This document shows positions 18,931 through 28,416 of a stretch of 64,000 nt of DNA, in pieces. Each line of letters opens with the position of its first letter. Position 1 is the first letter of the stretch. Source of the DNA: CPC320 sp002336405 (GTDB lineage Bacteria > Pseudomonadota > Alphaproteobacteria > Rhodobacterales > Rhodobacteraceae); assembly GCA_949372595.1 (NCBI GenBank), contig CASIAN010000013.1, positions 62,001-126,000 of the forward strand. Reading direction: 5' to 3'. The position numbers were made by a program, and so were the translations under genes. Below the pieces are notes generated by a model. The model did no database searches, was not told where the DNA came from, and was given only the letters and a program-made list of their open reading frames with translations.

Positions 18931-19254
18931 ATGCAAATGCCCCCCATGGTTACAGAGCGCGCTTTTGAGCGTTTGGTCGAAATCGGCGCCAGCGGACAGG
19001 GTATGGGACTGCGGGTCGCCGTTGAGGGCGGCGGATGTTCGGGCTTCCAATATGACATCAAACTCGATCAGGCCTGCGCAGATGATTTGGTGCTGGAGGG
19101 CAAAGGCGAGAGAGTGATTGTCGATCTGGTCTCGCTGCCGTTCTTGCAAAACGCAACCATTGACTTCGAAGAAGAAATAATTGGCGCGCGGTTTGTGATC
19201 AACAATCCCAACGCCAGTTCCTCTTGCGGCTGCGGTGTGAGCTTTTCGATGTAG
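18931..19254 (+). CDS. erpA: A-type iron-sulfur carrier protein (ErpA/IscA family)
   Basis: A 107-residue HesB-like protein with the three conserved cysteines: GGGCSGFQY in the middle and SSCGCGVSF at the C-terminus. Such carriers take Fe-S clusters from the Isc/Suf scaffold and insert them into client proteins. Residue spacing fits ErpA or IscA equally; without isc or suf genes nearby I favour a general carrier. Several ATGs lie near the start (18931, 18946); the first is used. Confidence 0.85.
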   Translation: MQMPPMVTERAFERLVEIGASGQGMGLRVAVEGGGCSGFQYDIKLDQACADDLVLEGKGERVIVDLVSLPFLQNATIDFEEEIIGARFVINNPNASSSCGCGVSFSM

Positions 19255-19326
19255 GCACGACACGACTGCCCTTACGCCTCACAACATCACATCCAAGCAC
19301 AGCACAGCACAGTGAAAGAAGTCCGC

Positions 19327-20106
19327 ATGAAGATAGCTACTTTCAATATCAACGGCATCAAAGCTCGGCTTCCCGCACTGACCGACTGGTTGGCCGAGGC
19401 GCAGCCCGATGTCGCGCTGTTACAAGAAATTAAATCCACCGATGAGACCTTTCCCCGCACACATTTCGAAGACCTTGGTTATCAAGTGGAAACCCACGGC
19501 CAGAAATCCTTTAACGGCGTGGCAATCCTGTCAAAACTGCCGCTCGAAGACATCAGCCGGGGTTTGCCCGGAGATGACGAGGACGCGCAAGCGCGCTGGA
19601 TTGAGGCAACCGTGATCGGCAAACAGGCGGTGCGGCTGTGCGGTCTGTACCTGCCCAATGGCAATCCCTGCCCCGGTCCGAAATATGACTATAAGCTGGC
19701 TTGGATGGAACGGCTTTACGCCCGTGCCAAAGATCTGATTACAGGCGAAATGCCCGCCTTAATGGCGGGAGATTACAATATCATTCCGCAAATTGAAGAC
19801 GCCGCCCATCCCGATGTCTGGCGTGAAGATGCGCTGTTTCGACCCGAGAGCCGCGAAGCATACCGCCGGGTTTTGAACCTTGGCTTCACCGAGGCTTTTC
19901 GCAGCTGTCATCCGGCGCCGGGGTTTTATAGTTTCTGGGATTATCAGGCCGGGGCTTGGAACCGCAACGACGGCATTCGAATTGACCACATGCTGCTGAC
20001 GCCCACCTGTGCCGACCTGCTGCAAGACTGTCAAATCGATGCCGATATCCGCGCCCGCGAAAAGCCCTCTGACCATGTGCCAGTTTGGCTGATTCTGGAT
20101 AATTAA
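19327..20106 (+). CDS. xthA: Exodeoxyribonuclease III
   Basis: A 259-residue Mg-dependent AP endonuclease/3' exonuclease for base-excision repair. Visible motifs are ATFNINGIKARLPAL, the metal Glu in LLQEIKSTD, GDYNI and the terminal SDHVPVW with catalytic Asp-His. The ATG at 19327 follows an AAAGAAG ribosome site. The 70-base gap to erpA contains a short GCACA triple repeat and no clear terminator. Confidence 0.95.
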   Translation: MKIATFNINGIKARLPALTDWLAEAQPDVALLQEIKSTDETFPRTHFEDLGYQVETHGQKSFNGVAILSKLPLEDISRGLPGDDEDAQARWIEATVIGKQAVRLCGLYLPNGNPCPGPKYDYKLAWMERLYARAKDLITGEMPALMAGDYNIIPQIEDAAHPDVWREDALFRPESREAYRRVLNLGFTEAFRSCHPAPGFYSFWDYQAGAWNRNDGIRIDHMLLTPTCADLLQDCQIDADIRAREKPSDHVPVWLILDN

Positions 20107-20134
20107 ATCTCAGCAACCGCAGACGTTGTTCCGT

Positions 20135-21310
20135 CTAGCTGTGTTTGGTCACATCGTGGTGATACAGCCAGTCGAACTGCCGCGTTAGATACTGTGGTGC
20201 CTTAAGGCTAACAAACCGCAGTGCCGCATGCGCCGCCATACGCAGCGGTGGCAATCTTAAATGGTATTTCCAAGCATTGCGTCCTGACACGGCAATAACT
20301 CGCCGCACCCGCCCCTCACGACGCTTTTGATACCGTGCCAACGCGCCACTTGTGGTCTCAGCATTGGCAAGGCAGTCTGCCAGAACCCAGGCGTCCTCCA
20401 AGGCCATGTTTGCCCCCTGCGCCAGAAACGGCAGCGTCGGATGCGCCGCGTCACCAAGCAAAACAGCATGGTCTTGATACCAGTTTCGGGCAACGGGATG
20501 GCGAAATAACCCCCACAGATGCAGATTATCCACACTGCGCAATAATTCCTGCACATCCGGAGAAAAATCCGCAAAAGCCCTGCGCAGATTTTGCGGATCA
20601 TCGCGGTGCTGCCAGCCATCAGCTGCCCAGTTGGCCCGTTCTTGGACCGCTACAACATTTACCAACTGCCCACCACGCAGCGGATAAGTCACTAAATGTC
20701 GCCCCGGCCCCATATAAAGCTGCACCTGCGCCAACGCATGAGATTGGCGTGGCACCAGCGCACGCCACGCCACTTGGCCGGTAAACCGCGGGGCGGCAGG
20801 TCGGTTTAGGACCGGCCGCAAGCAAGAATGCAAACCATCCGCACCGACCACCAGATCAGCCATCATCGTCGCGCCATTCGTCAAGACCACCTGCGGTATC
20901 ACCGAGGTCTGCACCTGTTTTACCTTGTGCTGCAACCGCACTTGAACCCCGGCCTGTCTTGCCGCACTCAGCAGACAGGCAACCAGATCCGCCCGATGAA
21001 TGAAGTGGTAATTCTGTCCACCTGTTTGGGGCGAAACATCAAGTGTCGCCACTATCGCCGAATTGCTATAATTGCGCAGGACCACAGAAGTTGCGGCCAT
21101 CGACCGGTCAACCACCGCATCGCGTAACCCCAGCGCATCAAGCACCACAAAGCCATTTGGGCTGATCTGCAACCCGGCCCCCATGTCAGAGATTTCGGCA
21201 GTTTGTTCAAGCACGGTTACCACAGCGCCAAGCCGCGCCAACGCCAGCGCCGCAGCAAGACCCCCAATCCCGCCACCGATCACGATGATTTTTTTACCGG
21301 TAATCCGCAT
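20135..21310 (-). CDS. FAD-dependent monooxygenase (salicylate hydroxylase / UbiH-like)
   Basis: The 391-residue flavoprotein has the dinucleotide motif GGGIGGLAAALALARLG at the N-terminus, the middle VVGADGLHS (DG motif) and GDAAHPTLPFLAQGANMALED near residue 300, which binds the FAD ribityl and marks class A aromatic hydroxylases. NAD(P)H-dependent hydroxylation of an aromatic acid is the likely reaction; the substrate cannot be read. No ring-cleavage or regulator genes are adjacent. It is probably monocistronic. Confidence 0.85.
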   Translation of the reverse strand: MRITGKKIIVIGGGIGGLAAALALARLGAVVTVLEQTAEISDMGAGLQISPNGFVVLDALGLRDAVVDRSMAATSVVLRNYSNSAIVATLDVSPQTGGQNYHFIHRADLVACLLSAARQAGVQVRLQHKVKQVQTSVIPQVVLTNGATMMADLVVGADGLHSCLRPVLNRPAAPRFTGQVAWRALVPRQSHALAQVQLYMGPGRHLVTYPLRGGQLVNVVAVQERANWAADGWQHRDDPQNLRRAFADFSPDVQELLRSVDNLHLWGLFRHPVARNWYQDHAVLLGDAAHPTLPFLAQGANMALEDAWVLADCLANAETTSGALARYQKRREGRVRRVIAVSGRNAWKYHLRLPPLRMAAHAALRFVSLKAPQYLTRQFDWLYHHDVTKHS

Positions 21311-21381
21311 GCGCTATCCTGAAACCGAAACCGTCAAAGCATCTGACACGACGGCTGTCGTTTAAGCCACAGCTGTCGAGC

Positions 21382-21804
21382 TCAGTCGTCGCGGTGCACT
21401 TTTTCCTTGCGTTCGTGGCGTTCTTGCGCCTCGAGGCTCATCGTCGCAATCGGTCGTGCATCCAGCCGCTTGAGTGAGATCGGCTCTCCGGTGACTTCGC
21501 AGTACCCAAATTCACCCTCGGCAATACGCTGCAAGGCCGAATCAATCTTGGTCACCAGCTTACGCTGGCGGTCCCGGGTACGCAGTTCCAGTGAGCGGTC
21601 AGTTTCCTCACTGGCGCGATCCGCAGAATCAGGAATGTTGCGTGTCGTCCCCTGAAGACCTTCCAGCGTATCTCTGGTCTCAACTAACAGATCAGCTTTC
21701 CAGCTCAACAATTTGCGTTGAAAATACTCACGCTGTTTGGCGTTCATGAATGGTTCATCTTCGCTCGGTTTATAGTTATCGGGCAGAATCACGTCTGCTT
21801 TCAT
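21382..21804 (-). CDS. dksA: DksA-type RNA polymerase secondary-channel regulator, single-cysteine form
   Basis: This 140-residue protein has the DksA coiled coil (residues about 30-105) including the DSADRASEETDRSLELRTRDR region. In the globular domain only the first of four canonical zinc cysteines is kept: CEVTGEPISLKRLDARP, with the later pair replaced by Ser and Ala. A Rhodobacter sphaeroides DksA-like protein is also known to lack most of the cysteines and still act with ppGpp. The start at 21804 follows GGAGAG. It should tune transcription of rRNA and metabolic genes during starvation. Confidence 0.9.
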   Translation of the reverse strand: MKADVILPDNYKPSEDEPFMNAKQREYFQRKLLSWKADLLVETRDTLEGLQGTTRNIPDSADRASEETDRSLELRTRDRQRKLVTKIDSALQRIAEGEFGYCEVTGEPISLKRLDARPIATMSLEAQERHERKEKVHRDD

Positions 21805-21974
21805 TTCGAGCTCTCCACAAGGTTGATGTTTTTCAGTTTGGCCAAACACACATACGCGTAGGCTGTGCATTACCTCATGACCCGCCGCTTGTCACTAGCT
21901 GTTAGGAGCCGATTGCGGTGTTTTTGTGTTCGCGTTAGTGTCAGCGCAAATCACTTACACAATTGGAATGACCG

Positions 21975-22814
21975 ATGAAATTTACAGGCACCCAAGAATA
22001 TGTCGCAACAGATGATCTGACGGTTGCGGTCAATGCCGCCGTGACGCTCGAAAGGCCACTTTTGGTCAAAGGCGAACCGGGAACCGGAAAAACAGAACTG
22101 GCCCGCCAAGTCGCTAAGGCTCTGGGCCTTGAGATGGTAGAATGGAATATCAAATCCACAACGAAAGCACAGCAGGGGCTTTATGAGTATGACGCCGTTA
22201 GCCGCTTGCGTGACAGCCAACTTGGCGACGAAAAAGTGCAGGATGTGCGCAACTATATTCGCAAGGGCAAGCTCTGGCAGGCTTTTGAGGCCGATGAAAA
22301 ACTAGTATTATTGATCGATGAGATCGACAAAGCCGACATCGAGTTTCCCAATGATCTTTTGCAGGAACTCGATAAGATGGAATTCCATGTCTATGAGACC
22401 GATGAACTGATAAAAGCCCGCCAAAGGCCCATCGTCATCATCACTTCAAACAATGAAAAAGAACTGCCTGATGCGTTTTTGCGGCGCTGCTTTTTTCATT
22501 ATATACGGTTTCCTGACCTCGAAACGATGCGCCAAATTGTCGAAGTACATCACCCCGGGATAAAAGATGCGTTGCTGACCACTGCCCTCACCCAGTTCTA
22601 CGAGTTGCGCGAACAGCAGGGTTTGAAGAAAAAACCCTCAACGTCCGAGGTGCTGGATTGGCTCAAACTGCTGTTGGCAGAAGATCTCACAGCTGAAGAT
22701 TTAGCGCGGGATGGATCGAATGCTTTACCTCAGTTGCACGGGGCGCTGTTGAAAAACGAACAAGATGTGCATTTATTTGAGAGGCTGGCCTTTATGGCAC
22801 GCGGCACTAGGTAG
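21975..22814 (+). CDS. MoxR-family AAA+ ATPase
   Basis: A 279-residue ATPase with Walker A GEPGTGKTE (residues 33-41), Walker B LLIDEIDKAD and sensor residues in ITSNNEKELPDAFLRRC. MoxR proteins act as chaperones that help assemble or activate client enzymes, usually with a VWA partner. Here that partner is encoded 340 bases downstream, with a small membrane-protein gene between. CoxD-like proteins of CO dehydrogenase maturation are close relatives, but no cox structural genes are in the window. Confidence 0.9.
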   Translation: MKFTGTQEYVATDDLTVAVNAAVTLERPLLVKGEPGTGKTELARQVAKALGLEMVEWNIKSTTKAQQGLYEYDAVSRLRDSQLGDEKVQDVRNYIRKGKLWQAFEADEKLVLLIDEIDKADIEFPNDLLQELDKMEFHVYETDELIKARQRPIVIITSNNEKELPDAFLRRCFFHYIRFPDLETMRQIVEVHHPGIKDALLTTALTQFYELREQQGLKKKPSTSEVLDWLKLLLAEDLTAEDLARDGSNALPQLHGALLKNEQDVHLFERLAFMARGTR

Positions 22815-22984
22815 ACCAACCAAGCAAGGCGATATAATAAAGTGCTGCTCAATGATGCACAAAACAGGGTGGTTCGACTAGACAGCGCCTGTCAGGCCAG
22901 ATAGCAAACCGGCTAATAGCTGCTGGGATTTGACAAAAAACCACCTTGCAAAGGCCAAGCCACGCGGGGAAAATAGGAAAACGT

Positions 22985-23152
22985 ATGCTAATAATATTGG
23001 GATTGATTTGCGGCGTGTCTTTTGGCGGCTACACCGCCCATCGCCGAAAAGGCCGCTGGCCCGACATTCTGCATTATGCCACCAGCTATGGCATCATGTT
23101 TATGCTCGCGGGTCTGGTCGTAACTTTGATCATCCACCGAGCTGCGACGTAG
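22985..23152 (+). CDS. Small two-helix membrane protein between MoxR and VWA genes
   Basis: An ATG at 22985 with AGGAAAA upstream opens 55 residues with two hydrophobic stretches (MLIILGLICGVSFGGY and YGIMFMLAGLVVTLII) separated by a basic loop (HRRKGRWPD). The stop is two bases before the VWA start. Spacing and a good ribosome site support a real gene in the MoxR-VWA operon. I recognise no family; it may anchor the complex at the membrane. Confidence 0.68.
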   Translation: MLIILGLICGVSFGGYTAHRRKGRWPDILHYATSYGIMFMLAGLVVTLIIHRAAT

Positions 23153-23154
23153 CG

Positions 23155-24339
23155 ATGTTTCTGCCGTTCTTTGAAAACCTGCGCGAGCGTAAAATTCCAG
23201 TCTCTCTACGCGAATATCTAACATTTTTAGAGGCCGTGAAAGCTGGCATCGTGACCTATGATATTGAGGCGTTTTACTATCTAGCGCGCAGTGCAATGGT
23301 CAAAGACGAGCGCAATATCGATAAATTTGATCAGGCGTTCTCTGCCACATTCAAGGGTCTTGAGGATATCACGCTTGGCGAAGTGATGGAGGCTGTGGAC
23401 ATCCCTGCAGACTGGCTGGAAAAGATGGCAGAAAAGCATCTCAGTCAGGAGGAGCGCGACGAGATTAAGTCGCTTGGCGGGTTTGAAAAACTGATGGAGA
23501 CCCTGAAAGAACGCCTTAAAGAACAAGAGAAACGCCATCAGGGCGGCAGCAAATGGATCGGCACCGCGGGCACATCGCCGTTTGGCGCTTTTGGCTATAA
23601 CCCCGAAGGCGTGCGGATCGGCCAGAACGAAAGCCGGCACAAGCGTGCGATCAAGGTTTGGGACAAACGCGAGTTTAAAAACCTCGACGATACGATTGAG
23701 TTGGGCACAAGAAACATTAAAGTTGCGCTGAAACGTCTGCGCCAATGGGCCCGCGACGGGGCCGAGGACGAGCTTGATCTGGATGGTACCATCAAGGCCA
23801 CAGCCGAAAACGGCTATCTTGATGTGAAAACCCGCCCCGAGCGGCGCAATGCCGTAAAAGTTCTGCTGTTTCTTGATGTTGGCGGCTCAATGGATTCCCA
23901 TGTCAAGGTGGTGGAGGAATTGTTCAGCGCGGCGCGGACCGAGTTCAAACACCTTGAATATTATTATTTTCACAACTGCCTCTATGAGGGGGTTTGGCGG
24001 GACAACAACCGGCGCTGGGATGCGCAAATTCCGACCATGGACGTTTTGCACACCTATGGAGCTGACTATAAATGCATTTTTGTCGGCGATGCGAGCATGT
24101 CACCCTATGAGATCGCCTACCCCGGTGGTGCCAACGAGCATTGGAACGCCGAGGCGGGTCAAGTCTGGTTGCAGCGTGCGCAAGACCACTGGCAAAATCA
24201 CCTCTGGCTTAATCCGGTACCACAGAAATACTGGGGTTACACACATTCCATCAGCATGATCCAAGACCTTTTTCCTGGCCGGATGGTTCCGATGACACTG
24301 GCTGGAATAGAACAAGGCATGAAACAACTCGGCCGCTAG
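23155..24339 (+). CDS. VWA-domain (CoxE-like) protein
   Basis: The 394-residue protein has a C-terminal von Willebrand A domain with a MIDAS-type metal site DVGGSMDSH and later aspartate-bearing segments. The N-terminal half is helical and highly charged (for example ERLKEQEKRHQGG). CoxE-like VWA proteins work with MoxR ATPases to remodel or load metal into client enzymes. The start at 23155 is chosen because the upstream extension overlaps the small membrane gene in another frame. Confidence 0.88.
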   Translation: MFLPFFENLRERKIPVSLREYLTFLEAVKAGIVTYDIEAFYYLARSAMVKDERNIDKFDQAFSATFKGLEDITLGEVMEAVDIPADWLEKMAEKHLSQEERDEIKSLGGFEKLMETLKERLKEQEKRHQGGSKWIGTAGTSPFGAFGYNPEGVRIGQNESRHKRAIKVWDKREFKNLDDTIELGTRNIKVALKRLRQWARDGAEDELDLDGTIKATAENGYLDVKTRPERRNAVKVLLFLDVGGSMDSHVKVVEELFSAARTEFKHLEYYYFHNCLYEGVWRDNNRRWDAQIPTMDVLHTYGADYKCIFVGDASMSPYEIAYPGGANEHWNAEAGQVWLQRAQDHWQNHLWLNPVPQKYWGYTHSISMIQDLFPGRMVPMTLAGIEQGMKQLGR

Positions 24340-24407
24340 CAGGTCGAGTTGCGCCCTGTGGCCCGAGCATGCTTGTCATAGGGTGGATGATGCCCCATAT
24401 AAGTTAA

Positions 24408-25091
24408 ATGTTGCAATTTTCACCCATTCTTCTGGCCCTAATTTACGGCGTTATCATGTACCGGTTTTCGGTCTGGCGTACCAATCGCGAGCTCACCGGC
24501 CAGTCGCATGAATTGCTTGATCCAAAGTTAAAAGTGTTGACCGACCGCATGGCTAAAGCGCTTGAGGTGGCTAAAATTCGCTTGCATCTTTATGAAATTG
24601 ATCCGGTCAACGGTCTGGCCGCACCCGATGGCAAAATCTATATCACCCGCGGCTTTTATCGCAAGTTCACCGATGGCGAGGTCACTGCCGAAGAAATGGC
24701 AAGCGTGGTGGCCCATGAGTTAGGGCATGTGGCCCTTGGTCATTCACGCCGACGCATGATCGATTTCTCGGGCCAAAACGCGCTTCGCACCGCACTGGCG
24801 ATGATCCTGAGCCGATTCATTCCGGGCATTGGTGGCTGGATTGCAAATATGCTGACAACGCTGTTGGCCGCGAGGCTATCGCGCAGCGATGAATATGAAG
24901 CCGATGAATATGCCTCGGCTTTGTTGATCAAATCAGGCATCGGAACTGCCCCACAAAGAGACCTCTTGGGAAAGCTTGAGACCTTGACCAAATCAAGCGG
25001 TGGCGCAGCGCCAGCTTGGCTAATGAGCCACCCCAAGACCAAAGACCGAATTGCCGCCATCGAAAAAAACGACGCGCGGTGGCACAAGTGA
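24408..25091 (+). CDS. M48-family zinc metalloprotease
   Basis: A 227-residue protein has an N-terminal hydrophobic segment (residues 1-20) and the HExxH site in VVAHELGHVALGHS, with the third ligand Glu in EADEYASALL. M48 proteases such as HtpX and BepA remove damaged membrane or outer-membrane proteins. It lacks the four-helix layout of HtpX, resembling the single-anchor type. It follows the VWA gene by 69 bases, possibly in the same unit. Confidence 0.85.
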   Translation: MLQFSPILLALIYGVIMYRFSVWRTNRELTGQSHELLDPKLKVLTDRMAKALEVAKIRLHLYEIDPVNGLAAPDGKIYITRGFYRKFTDGEVTAEEMASVVAHELGHVALGHSRRRMIDFSGQNALRTALAMILSRFIPGIGGWIANMLTTLLAARLSRSDEYEADEYASALLIKSGIGTAPQRDLLGKLETLTKSSGGAAPAWLMSHPKTKDRIAAIEKNDARWHK

Positions 25092-25095
25092 ACCC

Positions 25096-25365
25096 CTAAT
25101 GGTTGCGGCGTCCACGCCAACCACCACGTCGGACCGGCGCAGGGCTGGCTTCCAACCCTTCTTTCAGCACATGCGTCATCGGATGATCGGGGTATGCGGC
25201 GCCGTATTGGATCAAGAGCCGCGCGATCACTGTCAGAGGTTTCTCGTCAGCTGGTACACCCAGCGACCAGGCCAGAAAAATCGTCCGGCATTCACCATAG
25301 GTGATCCCAGCAATATTATACCCTTCTCTTATCAGAGCTTTGGGGTCGTCTATATCGCCCTTCAT
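25096..25365 (-). CDS. Small conserved-looking protein coupled to glnE
   Basis: This 89-residue protein has no family I can name. It begins MKGDIDDPKALIREGYNIAG, has a mid-section PLTVIARLLIQYGAAYPDHP and a basic tail rich in Arg and Gly. Its ATG overlaps the glnE stop by four bases, so translation is coupled to adenylyltransferase. No membrane segment or cysteine cluster is seen. A role in nitrogen regulation would be guesswork. Confidence 0.6.
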   Translation of the reverse strand: MKGDIDDPKALIREGYNIAGITYGECRTIFLAWSLGVPADEKPLTVIARLLIQYGAAYPDHPMTHVLKEGLEASPAPVRRGGWRGRRNH

Positions 25366-28145
25366 GGGCTGTCCTCCCTATGCGCTGGCAAGGCCTTGGC
25401 AATGCAAACTGCCGCCTGTTGTGCCAGATCGACCAACCGCGATTGCAACCTATCCACATCGCTCATACCGGTTATCCTTAGTAAGAAATCTCGACCCGCT
25501 TGGCCCATGCCAGACACTTCCAAAGGATGTTCCGATACCAATCTTGCCGCCACTTGTACCCGCCAACAAAGATCATAAACTTGATTTAAAGCTGTCAAGT
25601 CCGCGTCATCCAGCCAGCCAATTGCGACAGCACCACGCAAACCAGATGCAACATCAGTTACAGGCAGCCCTGCCAAAACAGCGCCAGCCTGTGATACCAG
25701 TTCCACGTCCAGTAACCGCCCCGGGCCTATTTTCACATCCAGAGTTCCAGCCGGGGCTTTCGCCATAGAAATACGCGCACGCATATCCGCCACCTCCTGC
25801 AACACCGTCTCGCGGCGCTGGTCTTGCCCCAGCAAATCGACGCGAAAACTCTCAACATCGGCTGCCAAGGCAGAATTTCCAATAATGACCCGCGCCCGAC
25901 TAAGCGCCAGATGTTCCCAGACCCAGGCTTCATCGCGTTGATAGGCGCGAAAGCTTTTCCAACTGGTGGCAACCGGTCCTTGATTGCCCGAAGGCCGCAA
26001 CCGCATATCCACCTGATAGACCCGTCCCTCAGCCATGGGCGCTGTCATTGCGGTCACCAGTGCCTGCGTCAGCCGGGCGTAATAAAGGCGCGCCGCCAGT
26101 GGTCTGCGGCCCTCAGAGGCCTCGGCACCATCTGCATCATAGATCACGATCAAATCCAAATCAGAACCTGCGTTAAGACGCCGTGCACCCAAAGACCCCA
26201 TTCCAAGAACAACCGCCCCGCGACCGGGCGGAGAGCCGTGTTTTTCGGTGAATTTCGCCACTACTTCGGGCCACAGAGCTTTGAGCATCGCGCCCGCCAG
26301 ATCAGCATATTGACGCCCGGCTTGCGCCGCATCAACCAACCCGCGCAAGGCATGCACACCGACGCGAAAATGCCACTCTTTTCCCCAGCGACGCGCAGTC
26401 TCAAGTTTTCGTTCATAATCCGCCTCTGCCGCCAAGGCCTGAGATAGCTCGATTTCCAGTCCGGGCTCTTCAGGCCAATCTGCAAAAAAATCTCCCCCTA
26501 TCACCGCATCAAAAACCGCTGCGTTACGAGATAGGTGACGCCCAAGCGCCGGCGCTGTGACAACGATATCTATCAACAGATCGATCAACTGCGGGTTTGC
26601 TTCAAACAGTGAAAATAACTGGACACCAGCAGGCAGACCAGCCAGAAATCCGTCAAAGGCAATCAAGGCTTCGTGCGGTCTTGCCGCCGTCTGCAACCGG
26701 GCCATAATTTCCGGTTTGAGACGGTTGAAAATCGTCATCGCCCGCTCGGAACGCAGCGCCGGATATTGTGGCCACTGACCCGTCACTTCGGGCGTATCAA
26801 CTTCCGGCACCGCGCCATTGGTTGCATCGCGGGTAAAAAAACTCTCTGTCAACTCATGGACTTCGGTCAGGCGGTGCATCAAATCTTGCTGCAACTGCGC
26901 TACGTCCTGCCCCATAAAACACGCCAGACGTTGAAAGTGTTCCACGGTATTTGGCAAATTGTGGGTTTGGGCGTCATTGATCATTTGCAATCGGTGCTCC
27001 ACCTCGCGGTGCACGCGATAATGATCGCTCAGCTTTTGCGCCGTATCGTCCCCAACCCAACCTTTATCTGCCAGAACCGCCAATGCAGCCACTGTGCCAC
27101 GCGGGCGCAGTGTTGCATCGCGGCCACCCGCAATCAGCTGTCGGGTCTGGGTGAAAAACTCGATTTCGCGGATACCTCCGCGCCCCAGTTTTATATGGTG
27201 TCCCGGCAGGGTGATTGGTCCGTGCAGCCTTTTGTGACTGCGAATGCGCAACCGCATGTCATGGGCATCCTGGATTGCGGCAAAATCCAGATGGCGTCGC
27301 CAGACAAACGGTCGCAAATTTTGCAAAAACCGCCCACCTGCGGCCAGATCGCCCGCCGCGGGGCGCGCTTTGATATAGGCAGCCCGCTCCCATGTGCGGC
27401 CCTGGCTTTCATAATAGTTCTCAGCACCCGCCATCGACATGCACACCGGCGTCACCCCTGAATCAGGACGCAATCGGAGATCAGTCCGAAACACATACCC
27501 TTCACTCGACACTTCGCTCAACACCGCAACCATTCGCTTGGTTGCTCTGACAAAGGCCGCCCGTACCTCGGGGTAGTCGTCGCGCTCAAACCGGGTCTCA
27601 TCGAACAGACAAATCAAATCGATGTCGGACGAATAATTCAATTCTTGCGCGCCCATCTTGCCCATGGCCAACACCACCATGCCCGCGCCGCTCGCCAGAT
27701 CATCCTCCGTAACACCCGGCAATTTGCCGCGCCGCAACTCACCCTCAAGGCCCGCCCGAAGTGCCAGTGCGCAGCTTACATCAGCAAACTCTGTCAATAT
27801 CGCAGTCACAGTCTCTAAGGGCCAGACACCAGCCAAATCTGCCAATCCAGTGATCAGGGCAACGCGTCGTTTGGCCTGACGCAATGCAAAAGAAAGCATT
27901 GTCGTGGCGCCATTTTGCAACTCTGTGAATTGTTTGTCTAACGCGGCTTCGGGATCATTTAGCGCTGAGACCAGCCAGTCTGCCTCTTTTTCAACGAGTG
28001 ATCTTAAATACGGGCTGCATCCCCCCGCACCGGCGAGTAATTTGGCCACATCCCCTTCGGCCTGGGGTATCAATAAAGCTGTTTCTGCCCCCCGTTCAGC
28101 CTCAAAAGCCGATGGCAGGCGTGTGATACGCGTGCTGAAATCCAT
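25362..28145 (-). CDS. glnE: Bifunctional glutamine synthetase adenylyltransferase / adenylyl-removing enzyme
   Basis: This 927-residue protein has the two nucleotidyltransferase domains expected: GMGKMGAQELNYSSDIDL in the N-terminal removing half and GMGSLGARRLNAGSDLDL in the C-terminal adenylylating half, each with paired metal aspartates. It switches glutamine synthetase off and on in response to PII. Its length is near the usual 930-960. Start 28145 faces the bpt gene across 270 bases containing both promoters. Confidence 0.95.
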   Translation of the reverse strand: MDFSTRITRLPSAFEAERGAETALLIPQAEGDVAKLLAGAGGCSPYLRSLVEKEADWLVSALNDPEAALDKQFTELQNGATTMLSFALRQAKRRVALITGLADLAGVWPLETVTAILTEFADVSCALALRAGLEGELRRGKLPGVTEDDLASGAGMVVLAMGKMGAQELNYSSDIDLICLFDETRFERDDYPEVRAAFVRATKRMVAVLSEVSSEGYVFRTDLRLRPDSGVTPVCMSMAGAENYYESQGRTWERAAYIKARPAAGDLAAGGRFLQNLRPFVWRRHLDFAAIQDAHDMRLRIRSHKRLHGPITLPGHHIKLGRGGIREIEFFTQTRQLIAGGRDATLRPRGTVAALAVLADKGWVGDDTAQKLSDHYRVHREVEHRLQMINDAQTHNLPNTVEHFQRLACFMGQDVAQLQQDLMHRLTEVHELTESFFTRDATNGAVPEVDTPEVTGQWPQYPALRSERAMTIFNRLKPEIMARLQTAARPHEALIAFDGFLAGLPAGVQLFSLFEANPQLIDLLIDIVVTAPALGRHLSRNAAVFDAVIGGDFFADWPEEPGLEIELSQALAAEADYERKLETARRWGKEWHFRVGVHALRGLVDAAQAGRQYADLAGAMLKALWPEVVAKFTEKHGSPPGRGAVVLGMGSLGARRLNAGSDLDLIVIYDADGAEASEGRRPLAARLYYARLTQALVTAMTAPMAEGRVYQVDMRLRPSGNQGPVATSWKSFRAYQRDEAWVWEHLALSRARVIIGNSALAADVESFRVDLLGQDQRRETVLQEVADMRARISMAKAPAGTLDVKIGPGRLLDVELVSQAGAVLAGLPVTDVASGLRGAVAIGWLDDADLTALNQVYDLCWRVQVAARLVSEHPLEVSGMGQAGRDFLLRITGMSDVDRLQSRLVDLAQQAAVCIAKALPAHREDSP

Positions 28146-28416
28146 ATCCCCAGATGAACCAATCTGGGAGGGCAGGTCAATGACCCAGATTGGGCGCGGC
28201 TAATTTAGCTTCGCCATGTCAACATGATTTGGCACCCCGAGCAAAGCCGTAACAGTCCCGCGCCCTTGTACCAGATCGGTTCTCAGGCGCGCCGGTCAGC
28301 AATTAAAACAACAGATCTGAAATGTCCCAATCCAAATACACCAACACCACGTTCATTTGAGCTTGGCGCGATGGCTTTAGATTGTTATAATGGTATCCAA
28401 CTCAAAGTAGGATCGC

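Noticed and set aside
26673..27461. A 262-codon antisense frame inside glnE
   Set aside because: Shadow of glnE with no start signal or family.
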